From contig NZ_AKJD01000008.1 in NCBI RefSeq assembly GCF_000282515.1, positions 1 to 50,129 of the forward strand: 50,129 nt of DNA. Reading direction: 5' to 3'. Every line of letters begins with the position of its first letter. The first letter of the stretch is position 1. The position numbers and the translations under genes were made by a program. Below are positions 1-7,745 of this stretch, piece by piece. A model generated the notes under the pieces. The model searched no databases, was not told where the DNA came from, and saw only the letters and a list, made by a program, of their open reading frames with translations. The DNA comes from Pseudomonas sp. GM80 (GTDB taxonomy: Bacteria > Pseudomonadota > Gammaproteobacteria > Pseudomonadales > Pseudomonadaceae).

Positions 1-74
1 TATTTCAGGACTAGACACCCGCAGAAAAGTCAGCGCAGGCGGGTTGGCGACTCTGTCGAAGGCATTGCACAAAA

Positions 75-103
75 ACAAAAAAGGCCCCTAAGGGCCTTTT
101 TTT
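75..103 (-). terminator. Intrinsic terminator downstream of fdxA
   Basis: The arms AAGGCCC and GGGCCTT with a 3-4 nt loop are flanked by an A-run on the left and a T-run on the right, so the hairpin can work in both directions. It lies just past the stop codon of the minus-strand ferredoxin gene. Confidence 0.85.
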
Positions 104-118
104 CGGACGCGGGACAAA

Positions 119-442
119 TCAGCGTTCGAGGTCTTTGATCTTGCCTTTGACGCCATCCCACTCTTCGGCATCTGGCAGCGATTCTTTCTTCTCGGTGATG
201 TTTGGCCAGATTTCAGCCAGATCAACGTTCAACTGAATGAATTCCTGCATCTCTTCCGGAACTTCGTCCTCGGAGAAAATCGCTACGGCCGGGCATTCTG
301 GTTCGCACAGGGCGCAGTCGATGCACTCGTCCGGGTGAATCACCAGGAAGTTCGGGCCTTCGTAAAAGCAGTCCACCGGACAGACTTCTACGCAGTCGGT
401 GTACTTGCACTTGATGCAGTTGTCGGTGACGACGAAGGTCAT
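119..442 (-). CDS. fdxA: 7Fe ferredoxin FdxA
   Basis: A 107-residue soluble electron carrier with one [3Fe-4S] and one [4Fe-4S] cluster. The cysteine pattern is visible: [18 protein letters not shown] near the N-terminus and [12 protein letters not shown] near residues 40-50, followed by the acidic C-terminal tail typical of the proteobacterial family. A longer in-frame start exists 14 codons upstream, but I chose the ATG giving MTFVVTDN because it is the conserved N-terminus and has a GAGGAGAAAA ribosome site in front. The gene follows mutS on the same strand, the usual Pseudomonas arrangement (PA3621-PA3620). The redox partner cannot be read from the sequence. Confidence 0.95.
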   Translation of the reverse strand: MTFVVTDNCIKCKYTDCVEVCPVDCFYEGPNFLVIHPDECIDCALCEPECPAVAIFSEDEVPEEMQEFIQLNVDLAEIWPNITEKKESLPDAEEWDGVKGKIKDLER

Positions 443-605
443 TTCTAATTTTCTCCTCAGGCGGCGGCAGCGTTGCCCCTTCACGGTTGGGGTCGCCAGG
501 TTCGGGAGCGATACCTGCTGGCCAGGCTATTAGCCAGCAGCATCCCAAACCGCGCGAGATTCTAACAGCTTGAAGCGGTTTGCGTTATATCCGCTTCTTC
601 AGTGC

Positions 606-3188
606 TTATATCCGGTTCTTCAGTGCATAGAGCATTTCGAGCGCACGACGCGGCGTCAGGTCATCCACATCCAGCTTAGCCAGTTCATCCAGCACCGGGT
701 GCGGCAGGCTGGCGAACATGTCGCTTTGCTGCGGCGTCGCCGGTTTGCCCTTGGCAGCGGGTTTCGGCGCCTCGTGCGGCAATGCGGTGTCTTCCAGGCG
801 ACTGAGGTGCTCGCGGGCACGCACGATCACTTCGCTTGGCACGCCGGCCAGTTGCGCCACCGCCAGGCCATAGCTCTGGCTGGCAGGGCCGGGCAGCACG
901 TGATGCAGGAATACGATGCGTTCGTTGTGCTCGGTGGCATTGAGGTGCACGTTGGCCACCAATGGCTCGGCTTCCGGCAACACGGTCAGTTCGAAGTAGT
1001 GGGTGGCGAACAGCGTATAGGCGCGCAATTGCGCCAGACGCTCGGCCGCCGCCCATGCCAGCGACAGACCGTCGAAGGTGCTGGTGCCACGACCGACTTC
1101 GTCCATCAGCACCAGGCTGCGTTCAGTGGCGTTGTGCAGAATATTGGCGGTTTCGCTCATTTCCACCATGAATGTCGAACGGCCACCGGCCAGGTCATCG
1201 CTGGAACCGATTCGGGTGAAAATGCGGTCGACCAGCGACAGTTCACAACTGGCGGCCGGCACGAAGCTGCCGATGTGCGCCAGCAGCACGATCAATGCAG
1301 TCTGGCGCATGTAGGTGGATTTACCGCCCATGTTCGGGCCGGTGATCACCAGCATGCGCGTGTTGTCATCCAGGCTCAGATCGTTGGCCACGAACGGCGT
1401 GGTCAGGACTTGCTCGACCACCGGGTGACGACCCTGGCTGATACGCATGCACGGCTCGCTGACGAAGCGCGGGCAGTTCAGGTCGAGGTTCAGTGCGCGT
1501 TCTGCAAGGTTGCTCAGCACATCGAGTTCGGCCAGCGCCGCAGCGGTGTCCTGCAACGGTGGCAACTGGCTGATCAAGTCTTCCAGCAGCGCTTCGTAAA
1601 GCATCTTCTCGCGCGCGAGGGCACGGCTCTTGGCCGACAGCGCCTTGTCTTCGAACTCTTTCAACTCGGGCGTGATGAAGCGCTCGGCGCCTTTCAAGGT
1701 TTGCCGACGGATGTAATCCGCTGGCGCCGACTCGGCCTGTTTGCTCGGCAACTCGATGAAGTAGCCGTGAATACGGTTGTAGCCGACTTTCAGGTGGCTC
1801 AGGCCGGTGCGGGCCTTTTCGCGGGCTTCCAGGTCGATGAGGAACTGGCCGGCGTTTTCGCTCAGCGACTGCAACTCGTCGAGTTCACTGTCGTAACCGG
1901 TTTTCAGCACGCCGCCGTCACGGATCACCGCTGGCGGGTTGTCGATGATGGCTTTTTCCAGCAGCGCCGCCAGTTCCGGGTAAGTGCTGGTGGTGGTCGC
2001 CAGACCTTGCAGGTGCGGTGCTTCCAGATCGGTCATCGCCACTTGCAGCTCAGGCAGGGCACCGAGGGCGTCACGCAGACGCGCGAGGTCGCGAGGACGG
2101 GCATTGCGCAGGCCGATCCGCGCAAGAATCCGCTCGATGTCGCCGATTTCCTTGAGCTGCGGTTGCAGCTTTTCAAAACGGTAGCGATCGAGCAGGCAAG
2201 TGATCGAGGTCTGGCGTGCCAGCAACACGGTCAGGTCGCGCAACGGACGGTTCAGCCAGCGGGTCAGCAAACGGCTGCCCATGGCCGTCTGGCAGCGATC
2301 GACCACCGATTGCAGGGTGTTGTCGCGACCACCGGCCAGGTTGGTGTCGAGTTCCAGGTTGCGCCGGCTCGCACCGTCGAGCACCACGGTGTCGTCGAGA
2401 CGTTCGTGGCGCAGGCTGCGCAAGTGCGGCAGGGCAGTGCGCTGGGTCTCCTTGGCGTAAGCCAACAGGCAACCGGCGGCGCCGATGGCCAGGGTCAGGT
2501 TCTCGCAGCCGAAACCTTTCAGATCCTGGGTGGAAAATTGTTGGCAGAGACTTTTCAGCGCCGAGTCGCGCTCGAAATCCCACGGCGCACGACGACTGAC
2601 GCCACGGCGTTTTTCCGCTGGCAGGTCTCTTGGCCAGTCATCCGGGATCAGCAACTCAACCGGGTTGATCCGCTCCAGTTCCGCCAGCAGGTTCTCCCAG
2701 CCTTTGATTTCCGACACGCTGAAACTGCCGCTGGTGATGTCCAGCACAGCCAGGCCGAACAGACGCTCGTCACCCAGCAGGGCTGCAATCAGGTTGTCGC
2801 GGCGCTCATCGAGCAGCGCCTCGTCACTCACCGTCCCCGGCGTGAGAATGCGCACCACCTGACGTTCGACCGGGCCTTTGCTGGTCGCCGGGTCGCCGAC
2901 CTGCTCGCAAATCACCACCGATTCGCCGAGCTTGACCAGTTTCGCCAGATAGCCTTCCGCCGCGTGGTAAGGAATCCCACACATCGGAATCGCCTGCCCC
3001 GCCGACTGCCCGCGCGCGGTCAGGGTGATGTCGAGCAACTTGGCAGCCTTCTTCGCGTCTTCGTAGAAGATCTCGTAGAAGTCGCCCATGCGGTAGAACA
3101 TCAGCTGATCCGGGTGCTGGTTCTTCAGGCGCCAGTACTGCTGCATCATCGGGGTGTGGGAGGACAGGTCTGAAATAGCTTTATTCAT
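606..3188 (-). CDS. mutS: DNA mismatch repair ATPase MutS
   Basis: MutS recognises base mismatches and small loops and recruits MutL. The 860-residue length is normal. The mismatch-reading Phe-X-Glu motif is F37-Y38-E39 in GDFYEIF. The Walker A motif GPNMGGKST lies near residue 620, followed by [12 protein letters not shown] (Walker B/signature region) and ATHYFEL. The C-terminal tail with [21 protein letters not shown] corresponds to the oligomerisation and helix-turn-helix region. All motifs are intact, so a functional enzyme is expected. The gene marks the left edge of the well-known mutS-cinA tailocin insertion point in pseudomonads, although here a small regulator island lies between mutS and the tailocin repressor. 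Confidence 0.97.
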   Translation of the reverse strand: MNKAISDLSSHTPMMQQYWRLKNQHPDQLMFYRMGDFYEIFYEDAKKAAKLLDITLTARGQSAGQAIPMCGIPYHAAEGYLAKLVKLGESVVICEQVGDPATSKGPVERQVVRILTPGTVSDEALLDERRDNLIAALLGDERLFGLAVLDITSGSFSVSEIKGWENLLAELERINPVELLIPDDWPRDLPAEKRRGVSRRAPWDFERDSALKSLCQQFSTQDLKGFGCENLTLAIGAAGCLLAYAKETQRTALPHLRSLRHERLDDTVVLDGASRRNLELDTNLAGGRDNTLQSVVDRCQTAMGSRLLTRWLNRPLRDLTVLLARQTSITCLLDRYRFEKLQPQLKEIGDIERILARIGLRNARPRDLARLRDALGALPELQVAMTDLEAPHLQGLATTTSTYPELAALLEKAIIDNPPAVIRDGGVLKTGYDSELDELQSLSENAGQFLIDLEAREKARTGLSHLKVGYNRIHGYFIELPSKQAESAPADYIRRQTLKGAERFITPELKEFEDKALSAKSRALAREKMLYEALLEDLISQLPPLQDTAAALAELDVLSNLAERALNLDLNCPRFVSEPCMRISQGRHPVVEQVLTTPFVANDLSLDDNTRMLVITGPNMGGKSTYMRQTALIVLLAHIGSFVPAASCELSLVDRIFTRIGSSDDLAGGRSTFMVEMSETANILHNATERSLVLMDEVGRGTSTFDGLSLAWAAAERLAQLRAYTLFATHYFELTVLPEAEPLVANVHLNATEHNERIVFLHHVLPGPASQSYGLAVAQLAGVPSEVIVRAREHLSRLEDTALPHEAPKPAAKGKPATPQQSDMFASLPHPVLDELAKLDVDDLTPRRALEMLYALKNRI

Positions 3189-3427
3189 CAGGGGTTTAGC
3201 TTTACCGGTAAAAGTGACGAGGCAAAAACGGGTTGGTTCGCATCTTCAAAATGGCGAGTGTTTGCCAGCGATGCGGCCCGTGGGTCGATTCAGTGGGGCT
3301 GAGTATGAAGTTTTTTTGAGGTGGATGCAGCAACGCGCCGCCGCTTGGCCCGGCATTGTGTCCTATAGTGCCGAAAAGCTATCGAATCATCAGAATGCGT
3401 GGGTTGTAGGTCAGTCGAGGAAGTCGC

Positions 3428-4168
3428 TTGGAACAGTCAGAAGGCATCGATTCAGGATCGTCAGGGGACGATTGCTACTACGATGCGCAAACAATGACCC
3501 TCAGCCGGTCGGGGCGATCGGTCTGCCTGGGCAGCAATGAGAGCGACCTGCTGCTGGCCTTGATCGACGGTATTACCGATAAAGAGTTGCTCATTTCGCG
3601 GGTCTGGGGTGATCGTGGGCTGGTCATTTCCGACAGCAGTTACTACAAAACCCTGCACCTGCTCCGCGCGCATTTCGCTGACGTTGGTTTGCCGCGGGAC
3701 AGTCTCAAGACCTTGCCCCGCCGTGGCGTCGTGCTGTTGTGTGAGATCAGGCGAACCAGCGGCGATTTACCCGATATTGAATCCGTGCCACGCGATGAGC
3801 AAACGATCATCGTCGAACCTGCTGAAAGGGAGCGGTCTTCGGCGCGCCTTCTATTACCGGTGCTGGTTGTTTCGACGATTGCACTTGCGTTGTTTTACGC
3901 CTACTTGATGTTTAAAAAGCCGGCGGACCTGGAAGAGTGGAAACTTATCTGGGAAGACGGTGAGGCGAAGTTGTACGTGGAAGAAAGTGAAAAGATGTCC
4001 AAGGACGAAATTGTTAAAGCCTTGAGCGAGTTTGAGCCTGCAATAGCCTTGTCCGATATTAATTACTATGTGCGCAAGCCGCTGTCCCAATTACTGATCA
4101 AATGCATCAAGCCTGAAAGTAAAGGGGAGGCCATATGCGTGAATTATCAGCTCGTCGGGAAAAAATAA
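3428..4168 (+). CDS. ToxR/CadC-like membrane-anchored winged-helix regulator
   Basis: A 246-residue protein with an N-terminal winged-helix (Trans_reg_C/OmpR-type) DNA-binding domain at about residues 18-108, including the recognition-helix-like stretch SSYYKTLHLLRAHF and the wing LKTLPRRGVVL. A charged linker follows, then one membrane segment at about 141-162 and a short periplasmic domain of about 80 residues. This is the ToxR/CadC/MarT plan: a DNA-binding regulator fixed in the inner membrane. The start is TTG, supported by GAGGAA about 5 nt upstream; no good ATG lies nearby. The downstream gene overlaps by 34 nt and encodes a single-pass periplasmic protein, so the two probably work as a pair. 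The target genes are unknown. Confidence 0.72.
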   Translation: MEQSEGIDSGSSGDDCYYDAQTMTLSRSGRSVCLGSNESDLLLALIDGITDKELLISRVWGDRGLVISDSSYYKTLHLLRAHFADVGLPRDSLKTLPRRGVVLLCEIRRTSGDLPDIESVPRDEQTIIVEPAERERSSARLLLPVLVVSTIALALFYAYLMFKKPADLEEWKLIWEDGEAKLYVEESEKMSKDEIVKALSEFEPAIALSDINYYVRKPLSQLLIKCIKPESKGEAICVNYQLVGKK

Positions 4169-4626
4169 CCACGTTGTTGGCGCTGCTGTCTTTATTAGTA
4201 GTGGCTGCGCTGGTGCTCAGGTATTTTTATCTGATTCATCGTGATGTTCCACGCGCACCGTGTTTTGCGTCGATCGACTTTGTACATACTCCCGACCATA
4301 AAACTAGATGGCATGGAGTAGGTGATATGACGATTGATCCAAAGGAAGGTGCACTTTTTGTGTATTACGTCGTCAGAACACCGCAGGGCAAAGTCTATAC
4401 GTATGATCGAAAGTTTAATATTAACCTTACTCATCTGGACAGTTCGCGCTTCCTGTTCAAGACGCGCTCAGTTGAAACGTTTGATGCCGACACGGCCGGT
4501 GATGAACTTCCATTTATGGAAAGAGGGTTTCAGGGCGGCATGATCACCTTCAACTATTTCTCCGATGCCGAGTATTACTACAATATCAATAATCTGATCA
4601 ATGGCGTGTGCCATGTCCCACGCTAG
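4135..4626 (+). CDS. FidL-like single-pass membrane protein, partner of the upstream regulator
   Basis: A 163-residue protein with a short basic cytoplasmic N-terminus, a membrane helix at about residues 11-34 and a periplasmic domain of about 125 residues ending in YYYNINNLINGVCHVP. Layout and C-terminal motif resemble FidL-type proteins found next to MarT/CadC-like regulators in enterobacteria; I assign this from pattern memory. A strong GGGGAGG ribosome site precedes the ATG, which lies inside the end of the regulator gene, so translation is likely coupled. By analogy with ToxS it may modulate the regulator in the periplasm; that is inference. Confidence 0.6.
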   Translation: MRELSARREKITTLLALLSLLVVAALVLRYFYLIHRDVPRAPCFASIDFVHTPDHKTRWHGVGDMTIDPKEGALFVYYVVRTPQGKVYTYDRKFNINLTHLDSSRFLFKTRSVETFDADTAGDELPFMERGFQGGMITFNYFSDAEYYYNINNLINGVCHVPR

Positions 4627-4827
4627 CCTGAAACCGGGGGGCAAGGCCCCTCAGGCGACCAGGTAAGACTAAGTAAGACCCCCAGTAAGGCCATGATGGC
4701 CCCGCGTTGTTAATGTGATTCGAGTCAAGCCAAGAGCCCCTGTGACTGCCTGAATGTCAGCGCGGCGCGGCTGTTGTAGTTGCCTTGAATAATATGACGA
4801 TGTTTAGGCAGTTGAGGGAACTTATCA

Positions 4828-5187
4828 ATGCTTTGGTTTTGCGTGCATGGTCCTTCTGGAACTAAGGCTCCGGCCTGGAAGCGATCAATTGCAATTAACA
4901 GTCAGGGAACTGTGTTTGTCGCCGCGGCAGTCGGTGGCAAAGAGAAAGATGTCAGCGTGTCGACGTTGAATGAGCGCACACCGGTGCTGGTTTGTTTTGA
5001 TCATGTTTATGTTCCGGTGGTGTGGTTGGCTGAACATTTCCCTATATCGAAAGGGCAATGCCATTACATGATGGCTGCTGCACTTAGAGGCATCAGAAAG
5101 ACATTGGCTTGCCGTGAGGAATGGGCACGGGTTAGTTACTTTTCCGGCCAGAACGGGAAAACAAGCTACTTGGGGTTTGTTTCATGA
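4828..5187 (+). CDS. Hypothetical protein
   Basis: A 119-residue protein I do not recognise. No signal peptide or membrane helix is obvious. It contains three cysteines outside the N-terminal six residues and a central hydrophobic stretch (LVCFDHVYVPVVWL). GAGGGA lies 8-9 nt before the ATG. Its stop codon overlaps the start of the DUF1090 gene (ATGA), which argues that it is a real, translated gene coupled to the next one. The roughly 200 nt in front hold a GC-rich hairpin near 4633-4655 but no clear promoter. Confidence 0.5.
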   Translation: MLWFCVHGPSGTKAPAWKRSIAINSQGTVFVAAAVGGKEKDVSVSTLNERTPVLVCFDHVYVPVVWLAEHFPISKGQCHYMMAAALRGIRKTLACREEWARVSYFSGQNGKTSYLGFVS

Positions 5188-5564
5188 AGTTAAATGTTGT
5201 GTGCAGTATCGCGTTGTTGGCGGGTTGCGTTTTAATCATGGAAAGTTCGTTTGCTGATTCTCGAGAAAATTGTTCGCAACGACGCGTCGGGATCAGTCGA
5301 CAACTTGAGCAGGCCGAGGCGGCCGACAACGTTTATCGCGTCGCTGGACTGCAGCAAGCGCTGGCCAATGTAGAGCGCTACTGTCGAGAGCCCTCCGCCG
5401 ATGATGATCGGTCCAGAAGCATTCAAAAAGCCGAGGCCGAAGTGCGACGCAGGCAAAACCATTTGAAGGCGGCGCGTCAGTATGGCGATGTAAAAGTCAT
5501 CAAGAAACATGAAGCCAGGTTGGCTCGTGCCGGGGCTAAGTTACGCAGCGTGCTGAATGAATAA
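5184..5564 (+). CDS. DUF1090 (YqjC-like) exported protein
   Basis: A 126-residue protein with a signal peptide over about residues 1-25, followed by a highly charged helical domain. The family pattern is clear: a Cys near the start of the mature part, then QLEQAEAADNVYRVAGLQQAL, a second Cys in VERYCRE, and a C-terminal coiled-coil-like segment rich in Arg, Lys and Glu. Such proteins are periplasmic; their function is unknown, though some are stress-linked in enterobacteria. The gene overlaps the preceding unknown gene and is followed after about 13 nt by a small lipoprotein gene, suggesting one operon. Confidence 0.8.
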   Translation: MKLNVVCSIALLAGCVLIMESSFADSRENCSQRRVGISRQLEQAEAADNVYRVAGLQQALANVERYCREPSADDDRSRSIQKAEAEVRRRQNHLKAARQYGDVKVIKKHEARLARAGAKLRSVLNE

Positions 5565-5577
5565 GGGGAACTCAAAT

Positions 5578-5760
5578 ATGAAAAGCATACTTGTCTTTAC
5601 GTCAGTCTTCACTGCGGCCGTGCTGATGTCTGGCTGTACGGCAACTGATTGGGTGCACGCCGCTGGCGGAATCATGGGCGCCAAAGATGACTACGACAGG
5701 AAGGCCAGAAGTGATCGGCTCAAGCGAGCCAATGCTGCGGCACGTCGAGTCAAAGGCTGA
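5578..5760 (+). CDS. Small lipoprotein, hypothetical
   Basis: A 60-residue predicted lipoprotein. The start was set at the ATG giving MKSILVFTS, seven codons inside the longest frame, because AAGGGGAA precedes it and the resulting signal peptide ends in the lipobox LMSGC. The mature part is about 40 residues, very basic and ends in RRVKG. It is probably co-transcribed with the DUF1090 gene upstream. Function unknown. Confidence 0.6.
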   Translation: MKSILVFTSVFTAAVLMSGCTATDWVHAAGGIMGAKDDYDRKARSDRLKRANAAARRVKG

Positions 5761-5826
5761 ATTGCGCCCATTTGCCGAGCCTCATTCCAACCCGTAGATG
5801 GTGGCTCGGTGATATTATTTTCAACT

Positions 5827-5865
5827 AAATGCTGATTTATGCATTATTAATGCAAATCAGCATTT
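5827..5865. promoter_or_regulatory. 39-bp near-perfect palindrome, probable repressor operator
   Basis: The outer arms AAATGCTGATTT (5827-5838) and AAATCAGCATTT (5854-5865) are exact inverted repeats. Between them sits a second dyad, TGCATTATTAATGCA. The site lies directly in front of the repressor gene and shares TGCAT/ATGCA half-sites with the operator cluster at 6722-6788, so autoregulation is likely. Its position also argues against the upstream TTG start at 5864, which would overlap the operator. Confidence 0.7.
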
Positions 5866-5890
5866 GTCTTCACGAAAAACTTCAAGCACT

Positions 5891-6634
5891 ATGCGCGTTA
5901 TGCAAAAACGCAACGTATCCTCCGTCTTAAGAGCACTGCTCGACCAGCACGGGATCTCCCCTACGGAGCTCCACCGTCGCACCGGCGTGCCTCAATCCAC
6001 TCTCTCGCGGATTCTCAGCGGGAAGATCGTCGATCCTTCGGATAAACACATTTCGAAGATCGCCGAGTACTTCGCCGTGAGCACCGATCAATTGCGCGGG
6101 CGCGCGGATGTCGCGCCGTCGGCCGGTGCCGTACGTGATGACGTACACGCGGAACTCAAGGACATAATGCTGTGGGACGACGACACCCCTGTCGATGACG
6201 ACGAGGTGTCGGTGCCGTTTCTTCGCGAGGTTGAATTGGCTGCTGGATCAGGAAGATTCGTCATTGAAGAGAGCGAGCGCTCCAGCCTGCGCTTTGGCAA
6301 GCGCAGCCTGCGCCATAACGGTGTGCAGTTCGACCAGGCCAAATGCGTGACGGTGCGCGGCAACAGTATGTTGCCGGTGTTGCGTGATGGCGCCACTGTC
6401 GGTGTGAATGCGGGCAAGTGCGGCATCGGCGACATCATCGATGGCGACCTGTATGCGATCAATCACAATGGCCAGCTGCGCGTTAAGCAGCTTTATCGCC
6501 TGCCTACCGGCATCCGCCTGCGCAGCTTCAATCGCGATGAGCACCCGGATGAGGACTACAGCTTCCAGGAAATACAGGAAGAACAGATCGTCATCCTCGG
6601 TCACGTCTTCTGGTGGGGCATGTACGCCCGTTAA
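5891..6634 (+). CDS. prtR: PrtR/CI-like self-cleaving tailocin repressor (HTH + S24 peptidase)
   Basis: A 247-residue two-domain repressor. The N-terminal XRE helix-turn-helix (about residues 8-65, with GISPTELHRRTGVPQSTLSRI) binds operators. The C-terminal LexA/CI-type S24 domain has the Ala118-Gly119 cleavage site in ELAAGSG, nucleophile Ser159 in RGNSMLPVLRDG and general-base Lys199 in LRVKQLYR. RecA filaments stimulate self-cleavage in this family, so SOS damage should inactivate it. The ATG at 5891 was chosen because the longer TTG frame runs into the palindromic operator; another ATG lies three codons later. No PrtN-type activator was found, so direct repression of the promoter near 6765 is inferred. 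Confidence 0.88.
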   Translation: MRVMQKRNVSSVLRALLDQHGISPTELHRRTGVPQSTLSRILSGKIVDPSDKHISKIAEYFAVSTDQLRGRADVAPSAGAVRDDVHAELKDIMLWDDDTPVDDDEVSVPFLREVELAAGSGRFVIEESERSSLRFGKRSLRHNGVQFDQAKCVTVRGNSMLPVLRDGATVGVNAGKCGIGDIIDGDLYAINHNGQLRVKQLYRLPTGIRLRSFNRDEHPDEDYSFQEIQEEQIVILGHVFWWGMYAR

Positions 6635-6651
6635 CCCAACCGTTTTCAGAT

Positions 6652-6678
6652 AAGCCCGCCCCTCGGCGGGTTTTTTTT
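6652..6678 (+). terminator. Terminator after the repressor gene
   Basis: A short GC stem (CCCGCC/GGCGGG) with a 4-base loop is followed by eight T residues, 18 nt after the repressor stop codon. It separates repressor transcription from the tailocin promoter. Confidence 0.88.
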
Positions 6679-6721
6679 CGCCTGGACGAAACCGGCAAAC
6701 CCTTCAGTGGCGGGGCTTTCA

Positions 6722-6788
6722 TGCATTCGCGCATTTCTCGTGCATAAATAAATGCATTTACGCATTGACTGTATATGCATCCGTGCAT
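6722..6788. promoter_or_regulatory. Operator cluster of repeated TGCAT half-sites
   Basis: Seven GCAT tetramers occur within 67 bp. Three form a 13-mer of the shape TGCAT-N4-GCAT: TGCATTCGCGCAT (6722), TGCATTTACGCAT (6753) and TGCATCCGTGCAT (6776). A dyad TGCAT-AAATAA-ATGCA lies at 6741-6756. The last 13-mer falls inside the predicted promoter spacer. This is the expected layout of a multi-site repressor operator. Confidence 0.75.
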
Positions 6789-6793
6789 ATCCT
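6765..6793 (+). promoter_or_regulatory. Predicted sigma-70 promoter of the tailocin locus
   Basis: TTGACT (6765-6770) and TATCCT (6788-6793) are separated by exactly 17 bp. The spacer contains a TGCAT-N4-GCAT operator copy, so a bound repressor would block RNA polymerase. No LexA CTG-N10-CAG box was seen here; SOS control is therefore expected through the self-cleaving repressor. Confidence 0.7.
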
Positions 6794-6799
6794 TGTCAC

Positions 6800-7058
6800 C
6801 AAGCCGCTCGACAAAGCGGCTGGCAAGACAAGCTCTTTAGTTCCACAAGAACAGGCAGCGATGAACCGGCCTCAACGGTTCAGAGGGTTGGCAACTGACC
6901 CGGGTGTGCAGCGTAAAGCACCAGAAGCAGTTATCCGGCGGGCAGGGACCGCGGTCGGAAAAACAATTTGAATGGACTCGTACCGCGCCAGTAGCGCCGA
7001 AAAGTCAGCTTCCTTCTTGAGCACAGGATTTGAAGGAGGGCGAAGGAGCGCATTACTG
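6800..7058 (+). other. Untranslated leader of the tailocin transcript
   Basis: About 260 nt between the predicted promoter and a terminator, with no convincing protein gene. A 36-codon frame begins at ATG 6861, but I see no family and little start-site support. The stretch has purine-rich segments (for example TTTGAAGGAGGGCGAAGGAG near 7030-7049) and may be a structured leader or a separate small RNA ending at 7086. Confidence 0.4.
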
Positions 7059-7086
7059 AAAAGCCCGGTGCCTCACCGGGCTTTTT
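7059..7086 (+). terminator. Terminator-like hairpin in the tailocin leader
   Basis: A perfect 10-bp stem (AAGCCCGGTG/CACCGGGCTT) with a 3-nt loop is followed by five T residues. It stands between the predicted promoter and the first gene, so transcription of the locus must read through it or restart downstream. Confidence 0.8.
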
Positions 7087-7191
7087 GGAATGCCTGCCTG
7101 CGGTAAACGCCGCGTATTTATTGATACAGCGCAGTGAAAGGCAGATCAGGTTGAAACACCCCAATCGCTGTCCATCTCAAAAGGTAAATTT

Positions 7192-7620
7192 ATGAATCGA
7201 TACGTTCTGATCAATTACGGCACCAGTTCTCCATTTCCCCGGGTCGTTGATATCCAGGATGCGGAAGAACAACCTATGGTTATCCCGCCAGGGATACAGG
7301 CCAACTGGAATCAGGTCGCCATTGACACCGTTGTTCAAGTGGGCTGGAAAGCGGAATACACAGAAAGCGGCTGGGTTTTCTCTGAGCCAACTTATCAAGA
7401 CTATGTGGATCTGGTAGCCGTGCAAGTACGTACCAAGTTGGGACTCGCGTCGGGTTGGCTGACCATCAATCCGGTGAATTTCAAAGTGAACCTGGGCGTC
7501 GCCACGCCTGCAGATCAAGCCGCATGGCTTGCCTACCAGCAGTACCACATCGCTGTCAGTGATGTGAAAACCCAGGCTGATTACCCCTACACGATCAACT
7601 GGCCGGTCGCGCCTTTCTAA
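7192..7620 (+). CDS. Orphan tail-fibre-assembly-like protein 1
   Basis: A 142-residue protein built like the fibre chaperones of the cluster: an N-terminal part with VVQVGWKAEYTESGWVFSEP, a helical middle, and a C-terminal segment WLAYQQYHIAVSDVKTQADYP followed by WPVAPF, the pattern that ends many phage tail-fibre-assembly proteins. No fibre gene stands next to it; the nearest is at 13119. It shares its plan with the next gene, suggesting duplication. It may serve one of the distant fibres or be left over from a lost fibre cassette. The fibre-assembly assignment rests on motif resemblance only. Confidence 0.55.
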   Translation: MNRYVLINYGTSSPFPRVVDIQDAEEQPMVIPPGIQANWNQVAIDTVVQVGWKAEYTESGWVFSEPTYQDYVDLVAVQVRTKLGLASGWLTINPVNFKVNLGVATPADQAAWLAYQQYHIAVSDVKTQADYPYTINWPVAPF

Positions 7621-7664
7621 ACCAGCCATCACCGTTCGCGCCAAGTTTGGCGTTTCTGTCCGAG

Positions 7665-7693
7665 AAGCCCGGCGCCAGTGCCGGGCTTTTTTT
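7665..7693 (+). terminator. Terminator-like hairpin between the two orphan chaperone genes
   Basis: A 9-bp stem (AAGCCCGGC/GCCGGGCTT) with a 6-nt loop is followed by seven T residues. The stem closely resembles the one at 7059-7086. Confidence 0.85.
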
Positions 7694-7745
7694 AATATCT
7701 GCCTCTCATCACGTCTTCGCAAACAACACATTCAGGAGTCAGAAA

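Noticed and set aside
570..3173. Very long plus-strand open frame opposite mutS
   Set aside because: It mirrors mutS; composition is that of an antisense shadow in GC-rich DNA (rich in Arg, Gln, His), with no start site or recognisable domain.
3154..3540. Plus-strand open frame crossing the mutS start region
   Set aside because: It overlaps mutS and the regulator gene in another frame and lacks any known domain.
6722..6793. LexA box at the tailocin promoter
   Set aside because: No CTG-N10-CAG match was found here; the repeats are TGCAT-based and better explained by the PrtR-like repressor.
6861..6971. Possible 36-residue peptide in the tailocin leader
   Set aside because: An ATG and a weak purine stretch are present, but the basic peptide has no recognisable pattern; left as part of the leader.
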